Shown here: positions 26,538 through 34,496 of the stretch, piece after piece
How positions within the stretch are numbered: the first letter of the stretch is position 1
Layout: each line of letters opens with the position of its first letter
Assembly: GCA_016932385.1 (NCBI GenBank)
Contig: JAFGCY010000083.1
Span: 1 to 38,902 of the forward strand
Direction: 5' to 3'
Source of the DNA: a bacterium
Lineage (GTDB): Bacteria > 4484-113 > JAFGCY01
Length of the DNA: 38,902 bases
The notes under the pieces: model-generated
What the model was told of the DNA's origin: nothing
What the model saw: the letters and a program-made list of their open reading frames with translations, nothing else
Database searches by the model: none
Made by a program: the position numbers and the translations under genes

Positions 26538-28157
26538 ATGAACCGGATGCTTACCTTGGCTGTGGCGCTCTGTACCGTGGCTTGCTGGCCGCTGGCGGCG
26601 CTGGCCGCCGATGAGGATTACGTCAGCGATTACGAGCAGGAGCTCAACGCTCTGTATCAGGCCTCGGGCGAATGCCCGTCAGAGGTCACATACGACGTTG
26701 ATCCGATCGAAGCCGCGGTGGCGCAGTTCTTCTACAATCTGGAAGAGACACCGGGCCGGTACCGTCCGGACCGCCCCAAGCGCAAGATTATCGACTTGGA
26801 CCGCAAGCCGTTGCCCCAGCTCAGCTACAGCGGGCAGATCTACGGCAAGTACAGCGACGACGACATCTCCGAGCTGGAAAAATGGGAAAAGGAACTGGAA
26901 CTCAAGCTGCGCTGGGGCGACTGGGATTCTTATTTCCGCTTCTCGGACGTCAATGCGTTCCATAACGAGGAGGATCCCTTCCGCTGGGAGAAAGGCCGTC
27001 TGCGCTGGCGCGGCGAGGACGCCACCGCAACACTGGGTTCCTTCGGCCAGCTGTTTGGCCGCGGCCTCGTGCTGAACATGTACGAGGACCGCATCCTGGA
27101 GCACGATAACGAGATTGAGGGCGCCAAGGTCGAATACGACCTGGGCGACGCCGAGTTGATTGCCTTGTGGGGTACGTGCAAGCAGCGCGACGAGCTGACG
27201 CATTCCACGGTCAGCGGCGCGCGGTTGTCCGGCGAGATCGCCCGAGGCGTGGATATCGGCGCTCATTTTGCCAACGTCGAGTTTCCGGCTGACACCTATA
27301 CTGTCGATGCCCCGGATATGTTCGACTACAGCCTGTACGGCGGTGATCTCACTGTGCGATCCGGCCCGGTTCGGTTATTCATTGAGTCGGCCCGGCTGGA
27401 ACGGGATCCCGCCGAATTCGCGGGCTCGATCATCGACCAGGAAGGTGACACCGGCAAGGCTGTTTATGCCAGCGTCAGCGTTGACGGTGATGGTTTCGTG
27501 GTTGGCGCCGAGTACAAGGACTACCGCGGGATGCTGCATCCATTCGGTGTAGCTCCGCCGATCAGGCGCTGGGGTGAAGCAGCGACTTCCGATCCGACCG
27601 ATGACAAAGGCTACGGCGTCTTCCTGACAATGAGCCCGTTCCAAGATGGTTCGAGCTTCGAATTCAGTTATGCGCAGGATAACCTGCATGCCAAGGGTTT
27701 GCTGAATTCAGAGTTTGCGGGAATATATTCCAGTCCAGCCACGCGCAAAACCAGCTGGGTCGCGGAATACTGGTATGTCAACCATCTTCTTACTAAGCAC
27801 AACATCAAGAAGGTGACGCTAAACCATCAGCTTAGTGATGACTGGACTTCAACGGCGATGGTCGAGCACGAGAAGATCGACCCGGGCTTCATTGACCAGT
27901 ACACGGACATGATTTACGAATTGGAGTTGGCATTTCAGAGCAAGGCCAATCTGGCTTACACGCTGGAGAAGACCGGCGAGGCAGAAGCCACCGATGACAG
28001 CTGGGGCATCTGGGAGTTCAAGTTCAAGCCCGACGACCGGCAGGAACTGAACGTCGCGTACGGTTCACGGCGCGAAGGAATTACATGCTCCGGAGGCGTT
28101 TGCCGTCTGGAGCCGGAGTTTGACGGAATAAAGGTGGATTACCTGATCAGGTTCTAA
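26538..28157 (+). CDS. Outer-membrane beta-barrel protein, DUF6029-like
   Basis: The 539-residue protein has a signal peptide (ending AALAAD) and an N-terminal periplasmic stretch. The remainder, from about residue 100, is alternating amphipathic strands (SYSGQIYGKYSDD, LKLRWGDWDSYFRFSD, ATLGSFGQLFGRGLVLNMY) ending in a terminal phenylalanine (VDYLIRF), the usual barrel-assembly signal. The FGRGLVL motif and a late Cys pair (CSGGVC) recall DUF6029-type barrels. I chose the ATG at 26538 because GAGGAGG stands 9 nt upstream; upstream in-frame starts lie in or next to that site. A terminator follows directly. Confidence 0.75.
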   Translation: MNRMLTLAVALCTVACWPLAALAADEDYVSDYEQELNALYQASGECPSEVTYDVDPIEAAVAQFFYNLEETPGRYRPDRPKRKIIDLDRKPLPQLSYSGQIYGKYSDDDISELEKWEKELELKLRWGDWDSYFRFSDVNAFHNEEDPFRWEKGRLRWRGEDATATLGSFGQLFGRGLVLNMYEDRILEHDNEIEGAKVEYDLGDAELIALWGTCKQRDELTHSTVSGARLSGEIARGVDIGAHFANVEFPADTYTVDAPDMFDYSLYGGDLTVRSGPVRLFIESARLERDPAEFAGSIIDQEGDTGKAVYASVSVDGDGFVVGAEYKDYRGMLHPFGVAPPIRRWGEAATSDPTDDKGYGVFLTMSPFQDGSSFEFSYAQDNLHAKGLLNSEFAGIYSSPATRKTSWVAEYWYVNHLLTKHNIKKVTLNHQLSDDWTSTAMVEHEKIDPGFIDQYTDMIYELELAFQSKANLAYTLEKTGEAEATDDSWGIWEFKFKPDDRQELNVAYGSRREGITCSGGVCRLEPEFDGIKVDYLIRF

Positions 28158-28177
28158 GCACTAATTACAGAATATCA

Positions 28178-28203
28178 AGGGCGGCGAGGGTCGCCCTTTT
28201 TTT
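28178..28203 (+). terminator. Rho-independent terminator after the barrel gene
   Basis: AGGGCG pairs with CGCCCT around an 8-nt loop, followed by seven T, starting 20 bp after the stop codon. It separates the TlpA/barrel pair from the lipoprotein genes. Confidence 0.8.
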
Positions 28204-28214
28204 ATGCATTGTAA

Positions 28215-28228
28215 TTCGGAAATACCGA
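28215..28228 (+). promoter_or_regulatory. Putative operator, copy 1 (TTCGGA-N2-TACCGA)
   Basis: TTCGGAAATACCGA, containing the inverted repeat TCGG-N5-CCGA, lies upstream of the Cys lipoprotein gene. It matches the element upstream of the first selenoprotein gene at 13 of 14 positions. It partly overlaps the palindrome at 28222-28243. Confidence 0.45.
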
Positions 28229-28243
28229 TACTAGTATCAGTAT
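28222..28243. repeat. Near-perfect 22-bp palindrome
   Basis: The core GATACTAGTATC is a perfect 12-bp palindrome. Symmetry extends to 22 bp with one mismatched pair. It sits in an AT-rich spacer between the barrel terminator and the Cys lipoprotein gene, and could be a regulator site. Confidence 0.55.
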
Positions 28244-28409
28244 ATGCCACTACATCTGTTATACTTATACATCGACAATGCCGATGCAATTGTTCCGCTA
28301 CAACGAACTGATATCAGATCGATAGCGGAAGGATGGCCGGGGAATCGCCGACGGAAGCGCCCAGGCGGCTTCTGCAAGTTGTAGTAAATATGACGGGTGG
28401 TGGCTTGAA

Positions 28410-30776
28410 ATGATGTCTCGATGTTGTACTGACGCTAGGCTGTACGCCGTAGCCGTCGCGGTGCTGGCGGCCGTCCTGATCACGGCCTGCGGCAGCAGTA
28501 ATGAAGGTACGTTGGCTTCGCCGGACCGCAATCCCAGCGACATGTTCACGGTCAGTGTGATTGATGGGCCCGGCACCTACGAGCCTCAGGTAGCGGTACG
28601 CGAAACCGCCGCTGAAGTCACCGTGACGGTTAACGCTACGAATGCCGAAAACCTGGCGGGAGCGTATTTCCATTTGCACTACGATCCGGCGCTCTTCACA
28701 CCCAAGGATGTCGAGTTTGGCGACCTGTTGGGCGATGAGGTTGTGACGCTGGCGTTGACGGAAATCAGCGAGATCGTGCCGGTCGGCGTAATGCAGATTG
28801 CCGCCCTGAATGAACCGGTATCCGGCAGCGGCGAGATCGCCACGGTAACATTCGCGCGCACTCCGTTTACCGGAGTCCGTAGTGTGTCGCAGTCACCCCA
28901 GGGCTCGGGCAATACCGTCGATGACCTGACGATTGTGGCGCAGAGCGATACGACAGCTACGTTGCGCTGGACCGAGAAGAACGCCGGCGATTACAACAAT
29001 GACAGCTTGGTCGGCGTATCCGACTTGACGCCGATCGGCATTAATTTCGGCAAGCAGGTGTCGGCTTCCAACGACCCGCTGAAAGTCGGCCTGTGCGATG
29101 GCAACAAAGACGATTACATCACGGTCGGCGATATTACGACGATCGGTCAGAACTTCGGCAACATGCTCAGCGGCTACAAGCTATACAAGGACGCCGACGG
29201 CAGCAATCCGTATTCCGACGGCCTCACCGCCATACGCGATAACTACGCTGATGATACGGATCATCCGATTATCTACACGTATGAGGCTTCGCGGCAGCCG
29301 GGCTTTGTTTCTTATACCGTGCGACCGGCCGCTGCCGATGATATCGCCAATCCAGGTCCGGTCTCGGAAGCCGCCGAGTTGAAGGACGACCCCGGCGCAC
29401 CGGAACCTCCCACTGATGTTACGGCCGTAAGTAGCGCGACAACGGGCCACCAGACGGTCAAGGTCAGTTGGACCGCCTCGACCAGCACGGATGTAGCCAG
29501 CTATGTGATCTCGCGCAAACTGGAAAGTGAATCCGATTGGGGTGAACCGATCGACATCGGCTCACTGACCTCGTACACGGACAATGACGACACGTTTTTG
29601 GAACAGCCGTATGTCTACCGTGTGTACGCCAAGGACTTTACCGACGCGGTCAGCTCATACGCGCTGTCCAATGCCGTCACGCCGTATTTCGTGGAAGGTC
29701 CGGATGCACCGACGAATGTGGTCGCGATCCAGGACTGCGGTACAGCTAACGCGATCCTGGTGCAATGGGATTCGCCGGCGGACATGACGGGCGTGATCGG
29801 CTTCCAGGTTTATCGCAAAGCGCCCGGCGAGACCAGCTTTTCCGCAGCCTTTTACAAGAGCAAGTACGACGAAGAGCATCTGGACACGGGCCTAACGAGC
29901 GGCGAGTACTATGAGTACTACCTGAAATCAGTGGGTTCCGAGGCGGATAGCGATCCATCGAACACCGCCGGCGCCTATCCCTGTGAGTACGTTCCGGAGA
30001 TCCATATCACCGGCCTGACGACGGACAAGACGACGCACTGTGGCGACGGCTCGGACGGCGTGGTATCCAATCTGGCGGTCACGACCGACGAGACACCGAC
30101 CAGCGTGGAGTGGACCGCGACAGCCGGCACGATCAACGGTTCCGGCAGCACGGCCACCTGGGAGCCCGGCACGAGCCTGACGGCCCAGAAGGTGACCGTG
30201 ACCTGTACCGCGCATCTCGACACCGCCCAGGATACGCAGACGATCAACCTGTACGTTACAGCGGAGAAAATCAAGTCGCCCACGAGCGGGACCAACAGCT
30301 TCATTGATTTCAACGACTTGACCTTAATGGAGCCCTTGGCGGACGGTGGCGCCGTCGTGGATAACCGGCCTCTGTCCTATTACATCAACGGTAAAAATGT
30401 CGTGCTGTTCAATCTCTTCGGCATCTGGTGCTACTACTGCAAGCTTGAGCTGCCGGACTTCCATGACTGGATGGGTGAGTATGGCAACGAGGATTTCTAC
30501 ATTGTGATCGACTCCGATGACAGCACTTCGGAAATGGTCACGTATTTGAACAATCCGCAGTTTGGTACCGGGCCGTTTAACCGGTTCCACGTTTATTGCC
30601 GGGATGGAGCGGCGCACGGAAATTATTGGACCAAGTACGGAAAGACGACGGGCTATCCACATAATGTCCTGTTCGACCGTGATGGGTATATCCGTAAGTG
30701 GAAGACCGGTGCCATTCTGGATGACAACGTGCAGCTTTGGGAAGACTCATTCAAGGAGTTACTCGGCGTAGAATAG
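28410..30776 (+). CDS. Lipoprotein: cohesin, dockerin, FN3 x2, Ig and thioredoxin fold (Cys form)
   Basis: The 788-residue protein has a lipobox (LITAC, Cys27). A cohesin-like domain follows at about 45-155 (LAGAYFHLHYDPALF ... GSGEIATVTF), then two dockerin-like calcium loops at about 190-255 (GDYNNDSLVGVSDLTPIG and GNKDDYITVGDITTIG). Two FN3 domains lie at about 330-525, an Ig-like domain at about 530-625, and a TlpA-like thioredoxin fold from about 640. The active site is IWC674YYC677, with cis-Pro region GYPHNVLFDRDG. It is the ordinary-cysteine member of a family whose next two members have TGA at the position of Cys674. GGGTGGTGG precedes a double ATG; either could be used. It should be surface- or periplasm-exposed. 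Cotranscription with the next gene is unlikely because a strong terminator intervenes. Confidence 0.85.
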   Translation: MMSRCCTDARLYAVAVAVLAAVLITACGSSNEGTLASPDRNPSDMFTVSVIDGPGTYEPQVAVRETAAEVTVTVNATNAENLAGAYFHLHYDPALFTPKDVEFGDLLGDEVVTLALTEISEIVPVGVMQIAALNEPVSGSGEIATVTFARTPFTGVRSVSQSPQGSGNTVDDLTIVAQSDTTATLRWTEKNAGDYNNDSLVGVSDLTPIGINFGKQVSASNDPLKVGLCDGNKDDYITVGDITTIGQNFGNMLSGYKLYKDADGSNPYSDGLTAIRDNYADDTDHPIIYTYEASRQPGFVSYTVRPAAADDIANPGPVSEAAELKDDPGAPEPPTDVTAVSSATTGHQTVKVSWTASTSTDVASYVISRKLESESDWGEPIDIGSLTSYTDNDDTFLEQPYVYRVYAKDFTDAVSSYALSNAVTPYFVEGPDAPTNVVAIQDCGTANAILVQWDSPADMTGVIGFQVYRKAPGETSFSAAFYKSKYDEEHLDTGLTSGEYYEYYLKSVGSEADSDPSNTAGAYPCEYVPEIHITGLTTDKTTHCGDGSDGVVSNLAVTTDETPTSVEWTATAGTINGSGSTATWEPGTSLTAQKVTVTCTAHLDTAQDTQTINLYVTAEKIKSPTSGTNSFIDFNDLTLMEPLADGGAVVDNRPLSYYINGKNVVLFNLFGIWCYYCKLELPDFHDWMGEYGNEDFYIVIDSDDSTSEMVTYLNNPQFGTGPFNRFHVYCRDGAAHGNYWTKYGKTTGYPHNVLFDRDGYIRKWKTGAILDDNVQLWEDSFKELLGVE

Positions 30777-30805
30777 GCCAGACAGAAGCCAGGCAACGAA
30801 TAAGT

Positions 30806-30835
30806 GGATCCCGGCACCCAGCCGGGATCCTTTTT
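30806..30835 (+). terminator. Rho-independent terminator after the Cys lipoprotein
   Basis: A perfect 10-bp stem (GGATCCCGGC/GCCGGGATCC) with a 5-nt loop is followed by five T, 29 bp after the stop codon. Confidence 0.9.
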
Positions 30836-30851
30836 CATGCCGAATTATACG

Positions 30852-30865
30852 TTCGGATATACCGA
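30852..30865 (+). promoter_or_regulatory. Putative operator, copy 2 (TTCGGA-N2-TACCGA)
   Basis: TTCGGATATACCGA, 146 bp upstream of the start of the first selenoprotein gene. The surrounding bases also form CCGAA-N7-TTCGG and repeat CCGAATTATA twice, giving three alternating half-sites. Confidence 0.45.
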
Positions 30866-30997
30866 ATTATATATACCTATATTTACTGCAATCCGAATCT
30901 TGTGGTAGATTATAGTGACGGAGGAATCCATACCTAACGGGGTATCGCATGTATGGTCCTCCCGCTCGATGTCAATTACTCTGGGTGGTGGCGATAA

Positions 30998-33319
30998 ATG
31001 AAGCTTATTCACAACCGGCGATGTATGGGCTGGCTGGTGGTACTACTGCTGGCTGTCCTCATCAGTGCTTGCGGAACAACCAACTCTGGCGTGCTGGACA
31101 TTCCGGAGCGCGATGCCAGCACAGTGTTCTCGGTCAGCGTGATCGACGGCCCGGGCACCTACAGCCCGCAACTCAGTATGGTGGAAACCGCTACTGAGGT
31201 GGCCGTCACTGTCAGCGCAGAAAACGCCGAAGAACTATCCGGAGCGTATTTCCACTTGAACTACGACGGCGCGGAGTACACGCCCAAGAACGTCGAATAC
31301 GGCGATCTGCTGGGTGAGAATGTCGTGACGTTGTCGCTGACTGACGTGCCCGGGTATGTTCCGGTCGGAGTCATGCAGATCGTGGAAAAAAGCGTGCCGG
31401 TGTGCGGAAGCGGTGAACTGGCGACGGTGACTTTCGCGAAAAGCCCCTTTGTGGGCACGCGGACAATCTCGCAATCCCCGCAGGGCAATGCAAACGTTGT
31501 CGAAGATCTGACGATCATCGCGCAGACAGACACAACGGCCACCCTGCGCTGGACCGAGAAGAACGCCGGCGATTACAACAATGACAGCCTGGTCGGCGTC
31601 TCCGACCTGACGCCGATCGGGATCAACTTCGGCAAGCAGGTATCGACGTCCAGCGATCCGTTGAAAGTTGGCCTGTGCGACGGCAACAAAGACGATTACA
31701 TCACGGTCGGCGATATTACGACGATCGGCCAGAACTTCGGAAATATGCTGAGCGGTTACAAGCTATATAAGGATGCCGACGGGACCAACCCGTATTCCGA
31801 CGGTATCAGCGCCAACCGCGATGGCTATGATGATGACCTGAACCACCCGGTCATCTACACCTTCGAGGCATCACGATCACCCGGCTTCGTCGCCTATACC
31901 GTGCGACCGGTGGCATCCGACGACATCGCCAATCCGGGCCCGGTCTCCTCAGTGGCCGAGTTGAAGGACGATCCGGGCGCACCGGAACCGCCGACGGACG
32001 TGACGGCGGTGAGTAATTCAACCACAGGACACCAGACGGTCAAGGTAACCTGGACCGCTTCGACGAGTACGGATGTTGCCAGCTACATTATTTCTCGCAA
32101 ACTTGCGGCGGACGCTGACTGGGGCGAACCGATCGACATCGGCTCGCTGACGTCCTACACGGACAATGACGACACGTTTGTCGAACAGCCCTACGTGTAC
32201 CGCTTGTACGCGAAGGACTTCTCGGGAGCGTTTAGTACGTACGCGCTGTCCAACGAGGTTACTCCATACTTCGTGGAAGGACCGGATGCGCCGACCAACG
32301 TGGCAGCGATCCAGGACTGCGGTACAGCTAACGCGATTCTGGTGCAATGGGATCCGCCGGCGGACATGACGGGCGTGATCGGCTTCCAGGTTTATCGCAA
32401 AGCGCCCGGTGAGACTGCGTTTTCCGAGTTGGTCTACAAGAGCAAGTACGACGAAGAGCACATGGACTCGGGTCTGACCAGCGGCGAGTATTACGAGTAC
32501 TATCTGAAGTCGGTTGGTTCCGAGGCGGACAGCGATCCGTCGAACACCGCCGGTGCCTACCCCTGTGAGTACGTACCGGAGATCCATATCACCGGCTTGA
32601 CCACTGACAAGTCTACCCATTGCGGTAACGGTTCAGACGGTGTGGTCTCCAACCTGACGGTGACAACGGACGAAACGCCGACCAGTGTTGATTGGTCCGC
32701 GACAGCAGGCTCCATCGTTGGTAATGGCAGCACGGCTACCTGGGAACCAAGCGCTTCGCTGGAACCGCAAGTGGTCACCGTTACCTGCACTGCTCATAAC
32801 GACACGGCTTCAGACTCCGCCACGCTGGACCTGTATGTCACCGACGCGACTTGGCTGACGAACTTGGGTACAGATGGCTATTTCATTGATTTCAACCTGG
32901 AGTGCTTGGAGGCTCTTGCGATCAGCGGCGACATCATCACCAGCCGCGATTTCTCATTCTATGCAGATGGCAAGCACGTGATCATCTTCGAAAGATGGGA
33001 GCGAACTTGAGGCAGCTGTTTGTCCGAGATGCCGGACTTAAATACAGCGGCGAGTAATTACGAGAGCAACGGTCTGTATATAGTAATGAATTCCAGTTCC
33101 ACGGATAACACCTGGACTAAGGATCACTTTACACAGAACAGCTACGACTATCTGCATAATTTCAAGGGCGATATCCGCACAGCGGTGTGGAATCACTATG
33201 ACTATCCCGGCAGTATTCCTTACAAGGTACTGCTCGATCGCGACGGCAATTTACGCTGGAACGGTCACTGGTACAGCCTGGTTCAGACCTACATGAAGGA
33301 ATGTCTGGGCGTTTCGTGA
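30998..33319 (+). CDS. Putative selenoprotein lipoprotein with UxxC thioredoxin fold (in-frame TGA)
   Basis: Read through one TGA (33008-33010), the frame encodes 773 residues and ends at TGA 33317-33319. The layout equals the preceding gene: lipobox ISAC (Cys25), cohesin-like, two dockerin-like loops, two FN3 domains, Ig-like domain, thioredoxin fold. The TGA is codon 671, in WERT-U-GSC, and aligns with the first cysteine of the CYYC site in the Cys paralogue. The following 102 residues complete the thioredoxin fold, including the cis-Pro segment GSIPYKVLLDRDG, and have no start codon or ribosome site of their own at the right place. A hairpin follows the TGA (33022-33037). Without recoding the protein would stop exactly at its active site. 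Selenocysteine insertion is inferred; selA, selB and selC are not in the window. Confidence 0.8.
33008..33037 (+). promoter_or_regulatory. Putative selenocysteine codon and bacterial SECIS hairpin (first selenoprotein)
   Basis: TGA at 33008-33010 is followed by stem GTCCG (33022-33026), loop AGATGC and CGGAC (33033-33037). The apical loop begins after exactly 16 nt and has G among its first two bases. This agrees with the general bacterial SECIS description of a short stem, small loop with an early G, and UGA-to-loop distance of about 16-37 nt. Confidence 0.65.
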
Positions 33320-33337
33320 GATCATAGTGCTTGAGGA

Positions 33338-33370
33338 CAGCGGGATTCTGTGGATGCAGGATCCCGCTGT
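33338..33370 (+). terminator. Hairpin after the first selenoprotein gene
   Basis: ACAGCGGGAT pairs with ATCCCGCTGT (10 bp) around a 13-nt loop, 18 bp after the stop codon. The T-tract is poor (TTCTACAT), so termination may be weak. The rest of 33320-33556 holds a degenerate operator-like TTCGGAGAAACC at 33381 and a leader duplicated before the third complete lipoprotein gene. Confidence 0.45.
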
Positions 33371-33478
33371 TCTACATACATTCGGAGAAACCAGCAGCTT
33401 AAGGCGTCCGACTACCTGGCGGAGGACCGCAGGCATTGGCAGTGCGGTTTGTGGGACCTTTTGCGTGGTGACTAGCAA

Positions 33479-33579
33479 GGTACCCATGAGGGTATCTGAT
33501 AATGGGGAATCACCGGCTGGATGGCTGACAGAGACCAACGATCATTGGGCGGTTGCATGAAAAACCTAGTAGTGCTGTT
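33479..33579 (+). repeat. Leader and gene-start duplication, copy 1
   Basis: About 100 bp, including a GGTACCC-ATGA-GGGTATC hairpin, a GGGCGG ribosome-site region and the first signal-peptide codons (MKNLVVL). It is nearly identical to 34396-34496, the leader and start of the third complete lipoprotein. This copy has a 1-nt deletion in the signal peptide. Confidence 0.85.
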
Positions 33580-34256
33580 AAAGCAGCCGTGTTGAGCGGC
33601 GTACTATCGTAATCGACTCCGACGACAGCACGTCAACGATGGTTACCTACCTGAGCAACCCGCAGAACGGCGATGAGCCCGCTGGACCTGTTCCAGGTTT
33701 ACTGCCGCACTGGGGCGACCAAGGGCACGTACTGGACCAGTTATGGTCAGACCAGCGGCGAGTATTACGAGTACTATCTGAAGTCGGTTGGTTCCGCGGC
33801 AGACAGCGATCCGTCGAACACCGCCGGTGCCTACCCCTGTGAGGCGGAACCGTGATTCCCGCGAATCTGACTGGTCGAGCGCTGTCGTATTACGTTAACG
33901 AGAACAACGTTGTGATTCACGGATAATTCCGAACTGGTTGACCTGGCTGTGTAGCGGATTTACCGCAATACGATGACTATATTGTCGAGTACAGTTCTTA
34001 TGGATTCTACATTGTGCTGTTCGACCCGTCAGACACGAGGGAATATCTCACGCCCTGGCTGAATGACCGCGGATACGATAAGTTCCACATGTACTTCGGG
34101 CGACCGTATTCAACCTATCTAGACGAGTTGGGCTGCAACGACTACGTGCCTTATAGCGTTGTTTACGACCGCGATGGTTATATCCGAATGATCGATGATC
34201 CGACCGCCGTTTGGCCGCGCGTAATCGAGCAGTGCCTTGGACTTTACGAGCCGTAA
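33557..34256 (+). pseudogene. Mosaic broken copy of the redox lipoprotein, with TGA-Pro-Gly-Cys
   Basis: The locus is a patchwork of family pieces. It has a signal-peptide start (MKNLVVL) with a frameshift, then a thioredoxin-fold piece like the Cys paralogue (IVIDSDDSTS, then QVYCRTGATKGTYWTSYG after another frameshift). This is joined at a shared Thr-Ser-Gly to an FN3 piece almost identical to 32476-32572 (SGEYYEYYLKSVGS). A second, nearly complete thioredoxin domain (33843-34256) follows in one frame, interrupted by TAA (33924-33926) and TGA (33939-33941). The TGA lies in RTG-U-PGC at the active-site position. The end (VIEQCLGLYEP) and a perfect terminator are intact. The TAA makes it a pseudogene as a lipoprotein. 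Part of it seems recently functional. Confidence 0.8.
33939..33966 (+). promoter_or_regulatory. Putative Sec codon and SECIS-like hairpin in the broken copy
   Basis: TGA 33939-33941 is followed by GCGG (33954-33957), loop ATTTA and CCGC (33963-33966). The loop again begins after exactly 16 nt. The loop lacks the early G unless the closing G-C pair opens, so it may be decaying. Confidence 0.45.
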
Positions 34257-34277
34257 GCTTGTATCGCAGGACAGAGA

Positions 34278-34304
34278 AGCCCCCGCTACGGCGGGGGCTT
34301 TTTT
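34278..34304 (+). terminator. Rho-independent terminator after the broken copy
   Basis: AGCCCCCGC pairs with GCGGGGGCT around loop TACG, followed by six T, 21 bp after the stop. The stem core is the same as that of the terminator after the next gene. Confidence 0.92.
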
Positions 34305-34325
34305 GGAAAAGCCGATTGCACAAAT

Positions 34326-34339
34326 AGGAAGTATCGATA
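34326..34339 (+). promoter_or_regulatory. Putative operator, degenerate copy
   Basis: AGGAAGTATCGATA matches 11 of 14 bases of the corresponding window in copy 1 (CGGAAATACCGATA). It lies 148 bp before its gene, against 146 bp for copy 2. Confidence 0.3.
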
Positions 34340-34395
34340 ATTATTTCGCGACGCTTGAACTAGAATGTGTTAGTTTATTAAGTAGTCGTGAACCA

Positions 34396-34496
34396 GGTAC
34401 CCATCAGGGTATCTGATAATGGGGAATCACCGGCTGGATGGCCGACAGAGACCAACTATCATTGGGTGGTAGTATGAAAAATCTAGTAGTGCTGTT
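34396..34496 (+). repeat. Leader and gene-start duplication, copy 2
   Basis: The hairpin GGTACCC-ATCA-GGGTATC (34396-34413) is followed by a conserved leader, GGGTGGT and the first codons of the second selenoprotein. The alternative pairing ATCAG-GGTAT-CTGAT overlaps the first hairpin and excludes it. That alternative is lost in copy 1. Confidence 0.8.

Noticed and set aside
33020-33319. The part after the first in-frame TGA as a separate gene
   Set aside because: It is in the same frame and continues a split thioredoxin domain. No ribosome site fits a start there. The same arrangement recurs at 36514-36807.
33479-34473. A known riboswitch (cyclic-di-GMP, TPP, fluoride or glycine type) in the leaders
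   Set aside because: None of the conserved core sequences I can recall is present; only the simple hairpins are supported.
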